From Distichodus sexfasciatus (lineage: Eukaryota > Chordata > Actinopteri > Characiformes > Distichodontidae), in assembly GCA_032718565.1 (NCBI GenBank), contig JAVGVS010000019.1, forward strand, positions 124,001 through 188,000: a DNA stretch of 64,000 bases, read 5' to 3'. Below, piece after piece: positions 1 to 12,271 of the stretch (the first letter of the stretch is position 1; every line of letters begins with the position of its first letter). The position numbers and the translations under genes are program-made. The notes below the pieces were generated by a model. That model searched no databases. It worked only from the letters and a program-made list of their open reading frames with translations, and was not told the DNA's origin.

Positions 1-840
1 GAAATTTTATGTTTTTTTATCATAAATGTAGGACTTTTCAATGTATTTCAGATGTGATATTGTAGTCATATATTTACTAGAAAAAAAAGCTCAACACTCT
101 GATCTTACAGTGTCTTTTAATGTCCAAGTATTTTTCTTGTAAATTTGCCACTTTAATTTGCATTTGCTGTATTTTTAATCTGTAATGTACTGAAAACGCA
201 GGCATAAATGCATGTTCAGTGTCAACGGGTTAATATCGTTTAGTCCAGTCTCGTCTTCTTCACGAAACAAATGAACACTGCATCACAGCTTTATTATCAA
301 AGACATATTTTTAGCTCACCAACATCTCCTCTTAGTCATGGAAAACAGGTCCCTGATGAACATTTCCCCACATACTTTTCGTTTAAATTAACCCTGCAAC
401 AGACTTTACTGAGTGGAAAACACTGATGAACTCATCCCTCTTCATCTTTTTATTTAACCCAAATAGTTCCTTCAGGTTTCTGAAGTAGTTCTGAGGTTAG
501 AAGTTCGAATTTCCTGAATCTCTGTTTTGGCCATAACATTTGAGAAGAATTGTATTCAAAACATAGAGACTCAGGAGAAACCTATCCTTAGGCCATAAAA
601 CTTCTAACGCCGGACATTCCACCAAAACTCCTCATATCAACTCCTCCTGTCATGTTGTCCATGAAAACACACTGCGCACTGAACTTATAATAGTGTGAAC
701 ACATTATAACACTGGCACATTATAAAATAGTTTTTCTATATTTTTACAATACTAAGTATAGTATTTACCGTAACAGAATCTATTTGCTTAAAGGTATTTA
801 AGATTACTTGCTGTTTCGGGGAAGAATCAGGTGATATACA
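1..840. other. AT-rich intergenic DNA, no gene seen
   Basis: Short frames only. There is no recognisable domain, RNA gene or clear repeat in this stretch. Confidence 0.5.
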
Positions 841-880
841 GCTATGTATGTGACAAATAAAAGAAGAATCTTGAACCTTG
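841..880 (+). mobile_element. Possible LINE/SINE 3' tail
   Basis: The segment reads GTGACAAATAAA followed by AGAATCTTGAACCTTG. This resembles the 3' tails of many teleost non-LTR retroposons (GTGACAATAAA followed by repeated ATCTTGA). No body is recognisable upstream, so this may be a 5'-truncated insertion or a chance match. Confidence 0.3.
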
Positions 881-1105
881 CTTTATGTTGTTTTATTTTT
901 ACAGTTATTCTGTTAGACATAACAGCCATGTTGCGTATTCTTACTTAACACAAACGAGTGTGAAATTTAGGCAAAAAAGTTGCAGCAAGAATTGACGTTT
1001 TTATATGCACCTGTGACTGTGTCTTGTTTGAAATCATGTAAAAGTAATAGTGTGTAACTACCTGCTCTTCATATGTAAACATTTGTCAATAGAAAAGGTG
1101 TCTTA

Positions 1106-1345
1106 AGGCCCATTTACGCCCCCTTTACATACGAAAACAAGAATGTGCGTTACAAACGTATCGATCGACACCGTACGTCATTGGCGTTGTTGTCGCTGTT
1201 AAGCAGCACGTCCACTAGAGGACAGTGCAGAATCCCCATTTTCCAACATTTCGACAACAAAGATGGCGACCGTGGAGAAGATGGTGATGATATATCTATT
1301 AATTCTCGCCCAATCTCATCTCAGCTATTCTATACAAAATTTTTG
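1106..1345 (+). mobile_element. Possible PIF/Harbinger-like transposon left end
   Basis: The segment starts AGGCCCATTTACGCC after a TTA, then runs through CG-containing sequence to a good Kozak-like start (ACAAAGATGGCG, ATG at 1263). The frame opens MATVEKMVMIYLL and stops after about 40 codons. The layout resembles the left end and first coding bases of a Harbinger-type DNA transposon. I find no matching right end, so it would be a truncated relic. It could also be the 5' end of an unrelated short transcript. Confidence 0.22.
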
Positions 1346-1490
1346 TCCCTGTTCCTGGGCAAAGCAACATCATATAATGTGACATCAATAATTTTTTTAC
1401 CATTTCACACAGTTGCTCTTCAAAAAGGTCTGCCTTTTTTCTTTTTGACCTCCCTGAAATGAGTTTTTGCAGGTTGGGATGTCAGTATAC

Positions 1491-1928
1491 CAGACCTGGG
1501 CAGTGCCCTGCCCGAGGGCCACATCCGGCCTTTTGTCTGTCCCTGGCCGACCCGCATGAAGGACAGCGTGAAATAACGAATTAAACATAACAATGAAACA
1601 TAACAAGTGTATTTTACCATTCAACTGCATTACTTTTATTTTGCTTTTATTTTGAAGGTGAAAAAAGCATATTTCAATATTGCTTTTGTTGTTAAAAGAA
1701 TGTATTGTCAAAAATCTAATTACATAAAGATATAATATGCCCTGCTCTGCACATTTAAAGATTAACTGTAACATCTAGTACTAACAGTAGGAGCTAATCA
1801 AAACTAGACAACTGTCTGTTTTTTAAATGAAATTCAGTTGGGAGTTGATTGCAGTCTATTGGTTAGGTCCTTCATGTCAATTAAAATTTGTCATGTGGCC
1901 CCTTGGGAAAATTCATTGCCCACCCCTG
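1491..1928. mobile_element. Old hAT-type MITE (438 bp)
   Basis: The left end is CAGACCTGGGCAGTG with GGGCCACAT further in. The right end, read on the minus strand, is CAGGGGTGGGCAATG followed by GGGGCCACATGACA. These are the CAG...CTG termini and GGGCCACAT subterminal block typical of hAT elements. Flanks are CAGTATAC on the left and GGCTATAC on the right, which share only TATAC, so the 8-bp target duplication has decayed. The interior is AT-rich and carries no intact transposase. Confidence 0.65.
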
Positions 1929-4900
1929 GGCTATACTGTCCCCATGATGTCCAGCAGTACTTCTCTGTTATGTTCGCATCCACAAGCTTTCCGTACGAAA
2001 TGAACATTCAGTTCAGTAACTTCATGACAGTGACAGAAATAGTAGTTTATTTTAAAATTATGCATTTTTTTACTACATTGTTTTCATGTCACACAAGGTA
2101 ATGGAAATAGAATGGTCAACTAATTGATTTCTCAATTGATCTAAACTGATTGCTCTCAATATGATATTTTGAGGAAAATGTATCCTGACAATGATGTTAT
2201 GCCTAACTGACTTTGTATGCATACAAAATACAGGTGTTAATATTTGTAGACCAATCAGATTATCTGTTACCACAAAATAAACAAAGTCTTCTCGAGAAGA
2301 GTCTGTTAAGAAAGTAGAGGGGGAGAGGGAGGGAGGGAGGGAGAGAAAATAGTCCCAAGGGACAGACCCTGTTATGATAGAGGTATTTACGAGCAAGCAC
2401 TGAGTTGTGGAGGTGCAGCGAAGGAGACTGACAGTGACGGACGACGGAGCCGATAGCGGTGCGCGGGCCGACTGCAGCCCTGTCTGAATGGAGAAGCCTT
2501 CCTTTATTGTGCGGAGGTTAAAGGCTCAACTTGCACGCAGGCCCATCACTTGCCGGCATTGCTCTTGTTATGGAGCGAGCGGCAGAACAAAGACACTGTC
2601 AGCAAATGCAGAGAGAGCAGGTCCAATATGATGAGGAGGATTTAAATGCAGTGTGACAGGTGCTAGGCCCCAAACCCATCTGGGGAGGGTTCCTCTGCTC
2701 TTTGTGCTGGCAGTTCCTGGCGCATAGCAAACACCTTTGGCTGGCAATCAGCATCAGTCCGGGAGATGAAATGAAGGATTTATTTCCAAGAATAGGGAGA
2801 GGTCCTCTTGGCTGTTAGCATGAGAGACAGAGAGAGAGAGACAGATAGACAGATGTACTACTAAAAAGAATTGAGCTGGCCCAGAAAACTGGTTCATACT
2901 GTATATGTTTGCTTTACTTTTGGTCAGCTTAAGCTCTACTGTGGAACCTAGTTTTGGTGACAGAACAACAAAAGCAGCCTGAGTTGTGTCTTGACCAGCT
3001 TTACTAGCAATAACAAGCACACTGCATGTATAAACCTGCCTGAAAACAATTCTGTTCAACGGCAGTATCAGCAGAGACACAGGCAAACAACAGAGTGAGA
3101 AAAAGAGAAATATTCTGCCCTGGTTTTTATCCCCCATGTGATAAATTTAGAACCAAGTGAGCAATTTTTTCACTGTTTGTTTCATTTAAAATCATATAAA
3201 TATTAAGGTTCCACTGAAACCACCAAGCCAGCGTCATACATAACCTGACATTGAGTAACAAGAACAGAGAATAAATGGCAAGGACGCTTTGATAAATAAC
3301 TTCTTTATCCTCTTGCATGTGGTCCCATATGACAGAGTGACCTGCCACTTTATTCAAGCACTTTGTCTAAATAAGTTACTACAAGCAAAACAAGAACCCA
3401 CCTGGGACTGTGGGTTTATTATCAAATGCCAATATGATATTTCTCACTTGTCATGCATTACGAAAAGATCATGTTATGGAGGGAATGAAAGAATGACTGG
3501 TGACATAAATTATGTGCACAGATGTCCTGTCCTCCTGGGGCTCATGGCTTCACTTCTTTAATATACTTTTGTGTTTCTCTGACAGCTGCAGTCATCTAAG
3601 CCTGATAAACTGACTCGGTGAATGTCAGAATTTATAGATACGAAACAATATACTTATTAATGTGTCCAATTGATATTGTGACTTGGGTCACGTTCACCTG
3701 CCGCTGTCAGTAGGACCATGTGCTTGTGGAAATAGGCTAGAAAATTGCATTCAGTTTTGGCCAAATCCAGTCTCTGGGATTACAGAGCTGGAAAAAAGCA
3801 TATTCAAGCTCCCCTCAATTACAACTTTTTTATCTCTTCTGGCATTTTTCATTTGTTAAAGTCTAGATTTTAATTCTTACCTTCATGGGTAGGTATTTAT
3901 CGGGGAAGATTTGGTGGATGTAAGTAGTCTTCTTGACTTTCTCATTTTCTGTATACTCCAGCAAAGCCTTTATTAAAAAGCATAACATTAGCTGGCTTCA
4001 AATCTAAGCCTTACTAATCATATAGATTACAACCAATAACCAAACTGACTATCTTACATTTCCATTAAGCCCAGTAATCATAGGGAGAATGAATAATCAG
4101 CCTCATCAAAATGAGACAGCAAAAGGGGAGTTTAATCTTGTTTATGTTCCATCGTACTTGCATGTACACCTAGTCAGTCTTCAAAGAAATCTCGGTTTCC
4201 TGCATTGGAAAATGATTAAGGGTAATCGACTCCACGTCATTACCGCCTTCTCGAATGGATGGAGCTATTGATTTCATTTTGTAGCTCTAATTCAATCTCA
4301 AATTCACAATCCGTATAGGAAACAAATCATGTCTGAACATCTTATTTCCAGCAATAAAGGGGTTCTCATTGACCTTTTCACAAAACAACAAGACATTAAG
4401 TATCATAGGGCAGCATCTCTACCCTGCATTATACAATACTGAATCTGGAACATTTTAAAAGGCAAAGTAAAACAAACCTGCCTGGCTGCTAGTACCAATT
4501 TTGTGTTTGGTAGAAGAGGATTTATTGACTTAATGGGCTGTAAACTACTCTTGCCTTATATAGGATTCACGTGAATTTTCACTTTGAGAGTAAGACATAA
4601 GGCTCCAGTATCAGTGAGTCCACCCCTGATCCGGCATATTAAGTGTAATATTTTCAGAGAGTCAGTATGAATGTCCTATCATGCCACAACACACGCTTCA
4701 TTCCTCAGAAAGTTTTAGTTGTGAGCTCAGGAAACGTGATAGGTGGTGTTTATAGCTTCACACTTGCCTTCCATCAGAGCCCAGAGGAAGGAATGATGGG
4801 GTGAAAGAAAAAAAGAGGGACGTCTGTCATGTCACTTTGGGGATTTGTCTTCATTCATTCTCCTTTATCTCGCACTCTGTGACAAGCTGACAATGATATT

Positions 4901-5930
4901 TTGCGGTCCGGAACACCTCTCCAGATAATTGGTTCTTCGCCTGGCACCTGCAAGGAGAGGCGACGTTTTCCTCAAGAGTCACACCACGGGGTGCACCAAG
5001 TTTCCACGGTACAATGATTTGATAAGCTAGGATGACCACACACTAATGAAGTTCAGCACCAGTTCTCTCATGGGTGTTTTAGCGTAGACAGGTTAATACA
5101 AAAGGGTTAAACTCCAGCCTTGGGGTACACCACCCTATGGAGTTGCAGTTGCTCCTGCTTCCACATACAATTGACTAGTCAGATAAATAACACGTTATTG
5201 AGTTCAGTCTTGTGCAGCCCAAGCACTTGTGCTAGTATGTGGTAAATTGGTCTGAATGTAAAATGTGTTAAGCTAGTTTCTAATTTAAGGGATCAAAATC
5301 TATGCTACTGGAATTAAACTCTGGAACCAAGGCACGGAGCTCCAAAAATCCAGCGTTCAGGAACCATTCAGGAGAGACAAGAATTGCTCTGTTCACAAGA
5401 CATAGAAGAGGGGGCAAGGGAAGATACGGTGGGTGACATGGAGTAATGCCACCGATGGAAGAAAAAAGCAGCACATTAATCAAAGCAGCACAGAAAGAAG
5501 AAGTCAAAATCAATAGAAATGGGTCATGCCATATCGGAAAAGATCTGAGGTTCAAACAGTGTGAAGAAACTCCAGAGACAATTATCAGCAGGTACAGGTC
5601 TGCCAGGTGTCGGGAGCATCTGTAAACACTGAAGGCAAAAGCTAGTGGATTGTCTCTATTTACGGCTAAAGTAGATGGTGGTGTAGTGGTCTGAGTGGAT
5701 GAATGTCTGTGTTGATGAATCAGGTTGAGTACTGCTCAAGAACTGCTGCAACTATTACAAAAGCCCTTAACCCTTGTTGTTTCATGAAGACCATCTTTCA
5801 AATGCACTTCCATTGCTGCACATGTAATACTTAAGTGTAGATGCACTTCTATGGAAAGAATCCAGCATATTACAATGAATTATTAACATTAAAACATTGA
5901 CCATTTATGTAATCATGTATAACATTACTC
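1929..5930. other. Intergenic DNA with purine-rich simple repeats
   Basis: No gene is supported. It holds a G/A-rich tract (about 2317-2346), a GA/GATA tract (about 2822-2852) and a moderately CG-containing patch at 2400-2480. The rest is ordinary AT-rich sequence. No transposon ends were recognised. Confidence 0.45.
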
Positions 5931-6153
5931 AAAGTGAGTGATTATTTGCCATTGTGAACACATTACAGCACAGCACATGAAATGTGACCTCTGCATTTGA
6001 CCCATCTGTAAAGGAGCAGTGGGCCACTGACATTGGCAGCGCCTGGGGATGGTGCCTTGCTCAGGAGTACTTCAGGGGCACCTTTACTGGTCTGGGATTT
6101 GAACCAGCGACCTTCTGATCACGGGGCGAACTTCCAAACCATTACGCTGTCCC
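5931..6153 (-). mobile_element. tRNA-derived SINE, family A
   Basis: Read on the minus strand, the element begins with a tRNA-like head. It includes a B box (GGTTCAAATCC) and an upstream A-box-like region close to GGGCAGTTGGTAGCGTAACGG. A unique body follows, then a tail region containing GGTCAAATGCAGAGGTCAC and AATCACTCACTTT. Being pol III-derived and without coding capacity, it would depend on a LINE for movement. This copy is nearly full length and diverged. Twelve further copies lie in the window. Confidence 0.85.
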
Positions 6154-7654
6154 ATATATTTGGCGTATACAGTATGAGTGATATTATGCTTTTTGATACA
6201 GCAATTTTATGATGTATATCTCCAAATATAACGTGGACTTATGAATTCATGGAGACAAAAGAAGGCATGAAAATAGACAAAGATAAGGTTTTATGGGATT
6301 TTCAGATCGAGACCGACATGCGATGCTGAATAGTTTGATTTAGTGATAACAGATACAGAGAAGAAAACAGCAGTGGTGATAGATGTGACAATCCCAAGGG
6401 ACTGCAACAACAAAAGAATGAAAAAAGAAAGCTGGGTTGATGCAAAGGATTGAAAGAAGAACTATAGAAAATGTGGAAGGTGAAAACCAAGGCAACCTGG
6501 GTGGTGAAGAACCTCAACGCCGTGACCTCCAAGCTGAAAGTGTGTCCAAAAGTGTCCAGGATTGACCACATCAATCTCAGTCCAGAATCTCAGTGCAGTT
6601 TTTAGGACAGATAAAATAAAGAGACACACATTTTTAACTCCAAGTGTTTTGAGAGGGAGCCAGAATTTAACAAAGATGCCACCCACAGGTAATGTGAGAG
6701 ATTAAAAAAAACAGAAAAAGCAAGGTACAAATCAAAGCCCTAACCTTGACTTGCTAGCTTAAGCAAATGTAATGCAAAGAACTCGCATATGTTCACTTCT
6801 CAAGGTGATCCGACTACCGTCAGGCTTTTTCCCCCCACCTTTTTCGTGAAAAGGTTTTGTTCAAGGTAGACTGTGATATGTTCTTGGCATCTGTCTTGTC
6901 TGCCCTTTGAGAAGACGTCCACCGACTATCTGCTAGGCCCATGAGCGCCATGAAAAGTGATTCAAGAACAAAGATTGTGTGATTAAGTATGACCCGAAGG
7001 CAAGCGCGATCAATACACACACACGCCCCCACTCACGCACCCCCACCACACAAATTAGTGCAGGCAGTTCACAGCCATTGTGATTGGCAACTCTTGGGAG
7101 AATGATTGATAGGTGCTTCAAACACTTGCACATACAGGACCACTCCAGCCTGTTAAACTTATTGAGCAAATAAATAGCAACTCCCCCAAAAGCAAGACAA
7201 ACAGTGGAAGATGATGAAAAAAAACCCAATACCTACAGCCGGAAGGAGGTTTAGTCTGTTTCTAGTGATGTGCCGTAAATAAAAATGCCCTTTCACTTGT
7301 AATTTAATAAGCAAATAATATAGTTTTAGCACCTGAAACACAGCTAGTAAAAGTTTTACAAAATTTTGCTGGATTTATAAGTGGTTAGGGCCTATTTTGC
7401 TGTTATATAAAATAACTAACACTGTGCTGGTGGCAATAGTGCTTCTATTTTTTTCTGTTGGAGTGTGCTTGTGTAGAGAGCATCGGAAGCTAAAAGTTCT
7501 CGAAAACATTTAAATCTTCCAGCAGCTTGGATTTGAACATATCTGACTTTTAGGGTTTAGACATGGAAACGTAAAGTAAAACACCAGCTTGTAGTAAATG
7601 CGGAGTGATAAATTCTCTAAAGAAAACATGTTTGTGTTTATATTAAAGTAAATT
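6154..7654. other. Intergenic DNA, nothing recognised
   Basis: A short CA/C-rich stretch occurs at about 7015-7045. Otherwise I see no repeat ends, gene or RNA. Confidence 0.45.
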
Positions 7655-7893
7655 AAAGTGTGTGATTTTTTTTTGTAATTGTGAACACAGCACAGCACAC
7701 AGTGCACCACAACAAAATGTGACCTCTGCATTTGACCCATCCATAGAGGAGCAATGGGGAACAGTGCTTGGGGATGATACCTTGCTGTGTACTTCAGTGG
7801 TACCTTTACTGGTCCAGGACTTCTGACCATGGTACTTTTACTGGCAACTTTCTGACCATGGGGCCAATTCCCTAACCGTTACACTACAAACTG
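7655..7893 (-). mobile_element. SINE family A, with internal duplication
   Basis: Tail motifs (GTGACCTCTGCATTTGACCC on the plus strand) and the head end (CTAACCGTTACACTAC) are present. The A-box side is fairly preserved, but the B-box side is disrupted. The segment containing CTTTACTGG and TTCTGACCATGG occurs twice in tandem at about 7803-7861, which replaces the normal B box. This copy could not be a competent pol III template. Confidence 0.8.
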
Positions 7894-8489
7894 GTCATGT
7901 ACAGGTTACATGTGATTTGGTGATTGTATTTTCTGTATTTGCCTATATACATCACAAACTTCAGGTGGAAGTTACTAATTCAATAAGTATACAATATTAC
8001 ATTATATTTCATGCAATATGCATATTTAAATCCTGAGTGAAACTGTGACATGATTTTGATGCCCAAATACTTCTGTATATCAATACATGTCTGTCAGAGC
8101 AAGTAATCATTGTTCGAATGACAGTCAAATTAAAATGTAAACCACCATGTCAAACTTCATCTATCTCAATCTCAACATGTACATAACAATTTCCGTCCAG
8201 TCAGAGTGCCCTGTGTTTGTTTGCGGTGATTCGGAGGTGCTCATCTGACCAGCTGCTCGCTGCCTTCTTTGAAATGAGCAGATGGCATTTCCATCTTTGC
8301 CTTTAGATGAGACACGCCGCTGGCCCATGACCTCCCTCTGCTCCCACAAGAAACACTTCAGAAGCGTTCACTACCCACTGAGAGCCGCCCCACTCCCATG
8401 ATATCCCCAAATGTCATCTTTGATGCACAGATACAATGGTGCATTGCAGTGAACAGATTACAATACCCATACAACACGGCCACTAACTT
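7894..8489. other. Intergenic DNA, weak conserved-element look
   Basis: The block 8150-8440 is less AT-rich and non-repetitive and could be a conserved non-coding element. No coding frame with a domain was seen. Confidence 0.3.
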
Positions 8490-9019
8490 AGTCTAGACTG
8501 AAGTACTGCATAAACAGTGACCAGCACAGCGGAGTACTGGAGTAACTGTACTTCATAACTGTTCTGAGTAGAGTATTTCAGAATGAATAGTATCAATATT
8601 AGCAAATCACTCTACACTTGACTACAAGTAAACAAATGATGTTACCTGTTACATTTTGCTGAAGCAGTGATATGGTAAATTGCAGACTCAAGATGCCCAA
8701 CGCTGGTTACTTTGTGCCGACTTGAGTGATGATTTGTGTCTGTCACAGAATCATGCTCATTATTTTTGGGATTAAAGAAATTTGAGAATTGGTATCATAT
8801 TTTGAAAACCAACAAATTGAAGTTTTATCTTTAAGACTTTGAGGTAAGTTTCTTGTAAAGACTAACCTTTACTAAAAAGCAGCAACATACTTGTAACACA
8901 TAAGTACTCTGATGATTTCTTCACCTAATATTCTCTTGAGTAAATTTTACTGAAGAACTTTTTGTAAAGAATCTTACTTTTACTTACCTACCGGCTAACA
9001 CATACTTCATCCACCACTG
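8490..9019. mobile_element. Decayed hAT MITE
   Basis: On the minus strand the right end reads CAGTGGTGGATGAAGTA, followed by TAAGTAAAAGTAAGATTC and ACTCAAG. This matches a common fish hAT-type MITE terminus. The left portion carries similar GAGTACTGGAGTAACTG-like sequence, but its exact end is unclear. No target duplication could be defined, so the left boundary is approximate. Confidence 0.5.
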
Positions 9020-9385
9020 ACTGTGAATATAACACAGCATCCAGACTAAGAACTGCTTGCCCGTCTGCATGCTAACAGACGAGTGACACTTTGTAATTAT
9101 CTTACTAAAAGCTCTGTTATCTTCAGTTTATCTTGCAGAGACAGTCTTCCAGTCCTTATACGGATCACAATGAGTTCTTCCCTGCATAGCGTATTAATGC
9201 TTACATGTATGAATTACGATCTACCGGCTCAGAATACATAAACGGTTGTCCACTCAAGAGCCACCATAAAATAAAGGCATGAAACACTCAAAAATATAGC
9301 TAATGCTATTAATGTTAGTCTAGTGCTAGAATGCATAGCACTAGCATGGCTTCAAGTCTGGCTTTTGTCTAAAATGATAACCTTG

Positions 9386-9430
9386 CAACAAAAGTAACTC
9401 TAGGTAAGAGTCTCTGCCAAATGTAAATAA
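9386..9430 (+). mobile_element. V-SINE/DANA-type core fragment
   Basis: The sequence TAGGTAAGAGTCTCTGCCAA followed by ATGTAAAT matches the vertebrate V-SINE core (CTTTGGATAAAAGCGTCTGC followed by TAAATG) with several changes. The head is not recognisable. Confidence 0.45.
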
Positions 9431-10480
9431 CATTTCATTATTCTGCACCTGTATAAAAATAGATTAAAGAATAGATATCATCTGAAGATCAAATGTCAGG
9501 CAGCATTGGACTGGAGGTACAAGTCTGTGCCATAGCAACCAGCCTTAGCAACAACTAAGAGCCTACTTTTAATTAACTATGTGTGACACCCATTTGGAGT
9601 AATACATTAGTCCATCAAGTGATATTACTTTCCATGCCTGTTCTTAAGGCTCAAGTCGACATTTTTACTACTTTAACCACCTAGATTTGAATGTGCATAA
9701 ATCCCTGTGGTATCTACACAGCTGGAAACAAAAAGCAGAAGGCACTGTTCATAGTTTCTTAACAGTTCTTGTAGTTTTCCTTTCGCTACAGGCAAGTGGT
9801 AGAATGTATGTAACTGTAATGGTGCAATGAAGATGCATGTGTTGCTTGCTACTTTCAGAAAAGGTTCTTTTTAAAGTCTCAACTAAATCCATTATAGAGT
9901 GGGATGAGACTAGATTTTTAGAGTTTTAACAGTGTACAAAAAGGCACATACAGTAACACAAAAATGTATAAAATGTGCAAAGCAGTATTGTAGCAGAAAA
10001 TGTTACAAGGCAATTTGTCAAAGTGAAACAAGCGGAAGATATCAATAGATGCATGTATTTAAGAATATCAACAGAGTAAAGTGCAGTAACAGACGATACA
10101 TGTGCAAAAAATCAACAAGTACTTTTTGAAGAGTCTTTGGTAGAGTTATGGGAGATGTCATGATTTCTAATGTGGCAGTGATATTAAATTTTTCCTTGTA
10201 TTGTTGTTTGTGTATTCTTATTTATTTTTTGCTAAATTACTTTTCACATTCGAAAATCAGTGAGCATTGCGTCAATTTGACATTGTACTATTTTTGCCTA
10301 GTGTTAACATAGTAGCACTGCATTATTCTAATTAGTATATAGTAAGTATTTCATTGTTTGACTTGTATATTCTCTGTTTCAGATCTTAATAGTGTCAATA
10401 ATTACATTTTGTCTGTCTGTTCTGCTTAAATTTATTTCATGCCCATGCTTTCATTTTCCCCCACTACAAAAGGTGGTAAT
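9431..10480. other. Intergenic DNA, nothing recognised
   Basis: AT-rich and non-repetitive on inspection. No gene, RNA or transposon end was seen. Confidence 0.45.
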
Positions 10481-10910
10481 TTAAGATGCCTACATCTGAG
10501 TCACTGATATAATAACAGATCCTTTAGTGCCAAATGTCTGTTCGGGGAGTAATTGATGGAGGACATGTGTCTCTTATCATGTTATGAAGCCAGGCCTAAA
10601 TTCGTTATATAAATGTGCAATCTCATTAGCTAAAGCATTGGAATAATGAAGCCAACTCTAAACGTGTGCGGTGTGGTCTTTTGTGTGGTGGCAGCCACGT
10701 TACTGTAGGAGCCGTTCTGATCCCCAGAGCGAAAAAATTCCCCTCTCAATCTGTTGGTCACAGAGCCTATTTAATTATCTGCGCCTCCAGATGATCCCCC
10801 ACTCCCTGTTTTATTACTGCGCGGATAAACGCGTCCAATTAACGGTCCATTAATTCATGGTTCACTCCTGCAGGTCTCAGGCAGGGCAGTTAATCATACA
10901 TCTGCATGTG
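10481..10910. other. Candidate conserved non-coding element
   Basis: This is a low-repeat block containing TTTAATTATC, GGTCCATTAATTCATGG and several CG dinucleotides (TGCGCGGATAAACGCG). The texture, with homeodomain-like TAATTA/ATTAAT sites in otherwise unique sequence, resembles developmental enhancers in gene deserts. A 60-codon frame crosses it and has no recognisable domain. No conservation data were available. Confidence 0.25.
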
Positions 10911-11654
10911 ACTTGCAAGGTTCAAGAAAAAAAAGGGCGACTCGCCGCATTTGCTTTGCGCAGTATTGCCCACACCTTTCACTAGAGCCTTAACATCAGT
11001 TTGACGGCAGGGAACTTGTTTTGTACAGACACTCAGTAATTGAATGTAAGTTTGACAGGTAGGCACAGTATCTTAATTCCACGTCTCTGCCACCTGGCGT
11101 CGGCGGTGCCTACAGGTAGTTCTTTACCGAGCTGAAGGCTGGTCTTTTAGTGTAGGCACGAAGTGAGTGACAGAATGTGTGGGTTTACACTGAATACGGT
11201 GAATCAATTTTTGCAAGTCAACACATGCAATTATATTAGTCATTTTGGCACTTCCCTACTGGGGAGAAAGCAACCAGTCAGATGTCAAATCAAGACCTTT
11301 TTTTCCCCTGTATGGCTCTCGTTTTTTGCGACACAGACCGCACGTCAAAGACCAGGAGAATTAGAGAAAAATACAACATTGCATGCAAGTATTATTGCAT
11401 TTGGGGTTAACACCGAATAACCATACGCAATGTCCTGCAACCAAAAGGTGCTTTTCTGCTGCATGGTACAGTACGATGCCCTTTAAAGACAGTGAAGAAT
11501 GATTGTTAAATTATCTTTAAATGCCTAAATACTACAATATACCATAAAGTACCTGTAGCTTTTTACCTTTTGGTTGGGGTGCCAAACTAACTGAGCAAGA
11601 ACAAAAACACAGAAGCATGATAAGAATGAATAACTAGTCCCCTAACTCTCCCCT
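10911..11654. other. Intergenic DNA, nothing recognised
   Basis: Unique-looking sequence with moderate GC at 11090-11160. Short frames lack recognisable domains. Confidence 0.4.
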
Positions 11655-12004
11655 TGCAAAAACACATTTTTGCGACAAATTTGTGGTTAATTTGTGGCGA
11701 ACAGTGGAATTTTCCCGAATATTTTGCCACAAGATTGCCATCGTCAGCCACTAGTGGCAAATTTGCAGCAGTGTTCTGGCGACAATGGCAAGTTGCCACC
11801 GAATTTGCCAAAAGAATATGCCAGTAATGGCAAACTTGTAGCGAACTTTGGGTGGCAAATATGCCAATATGTTTTCCACAAAGTTTGCTAGAAGTCCACT
11901 GCAAGTTTGCCACAAGCCAAATTTGCATGTTAAAATAGTACCGTGCTGCAAATTTGCAGCAACATTGCCAATGGTTAGCAGCAACTGTTCGCCAGAAGCC
12001 TAAA
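11655..12004. mobile_element. Unidentified element rich in TGGCAA/TTGCCA
   Basis: Ten exact TGGCAA or TTGCCA hexamers lie between about 11727 and 11972, in both orientations, with three TGGCGA/TCGCCA variants nearby. GGCGAACAGT occurs near the left end and as its reverse complement near the right end, so the segment has partial inverted symmetry. Two overlapping frames (144 and 77 codons, minus strand) reflect the periodic motif. It may be a non-autonomous DNA transposon or a decayed short-motif repeat. I do not recognise the family. Confidence 0.4.
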
Positions 12005-12031
12005 TATTTTGTAAGCATCACACAAAAAAAG

Positions 12032-12271
12032 TGAAAGTGAGTGATTATTTGTCATTGTGAGCACAGCACAGTGCACCACAACGAAATGTGACCTCTGCAT
12101 TTAACCCATATGTGAAGGAGAAGCAGGCACCTAACAAGCACCCTGGGGAGCAATGCTTGGGGACGGTAACTTGCTCATGAGTACCTCAGCAGTAACTTTA
12201 CCAGCCCTGGATCCGAACCTGCGACTTTCTGATCACGGGGCGAACACCCTACCATTACGCCACCAAGTGCC
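12032..12271 (-). mobile_element. SINE family A
   Basis: A near full-length copy. The tail (GTGAGTGATTATTTGTCATT) is at the left and the tRNA-like head at the right. The B box on the minus strand reads GGTTCGGATCC. It starts 28 bp after the TGGCAA-rich element. Confidence 0.85.

Noticed and set aside
9285..9356. Small hairpin around CTAGTGCTAGAATGCATAGC
   Set aside because: Nine-base arms in AT-rich DNA are expected by chance and no other feature supports it.
11587..12021. 144-codon minus-strand gene
   Set aside because: Its apparent protein repeats come from the TGGCAA/TTGCCA motif array, and an overlapping frame on the same strand shows the same effect.
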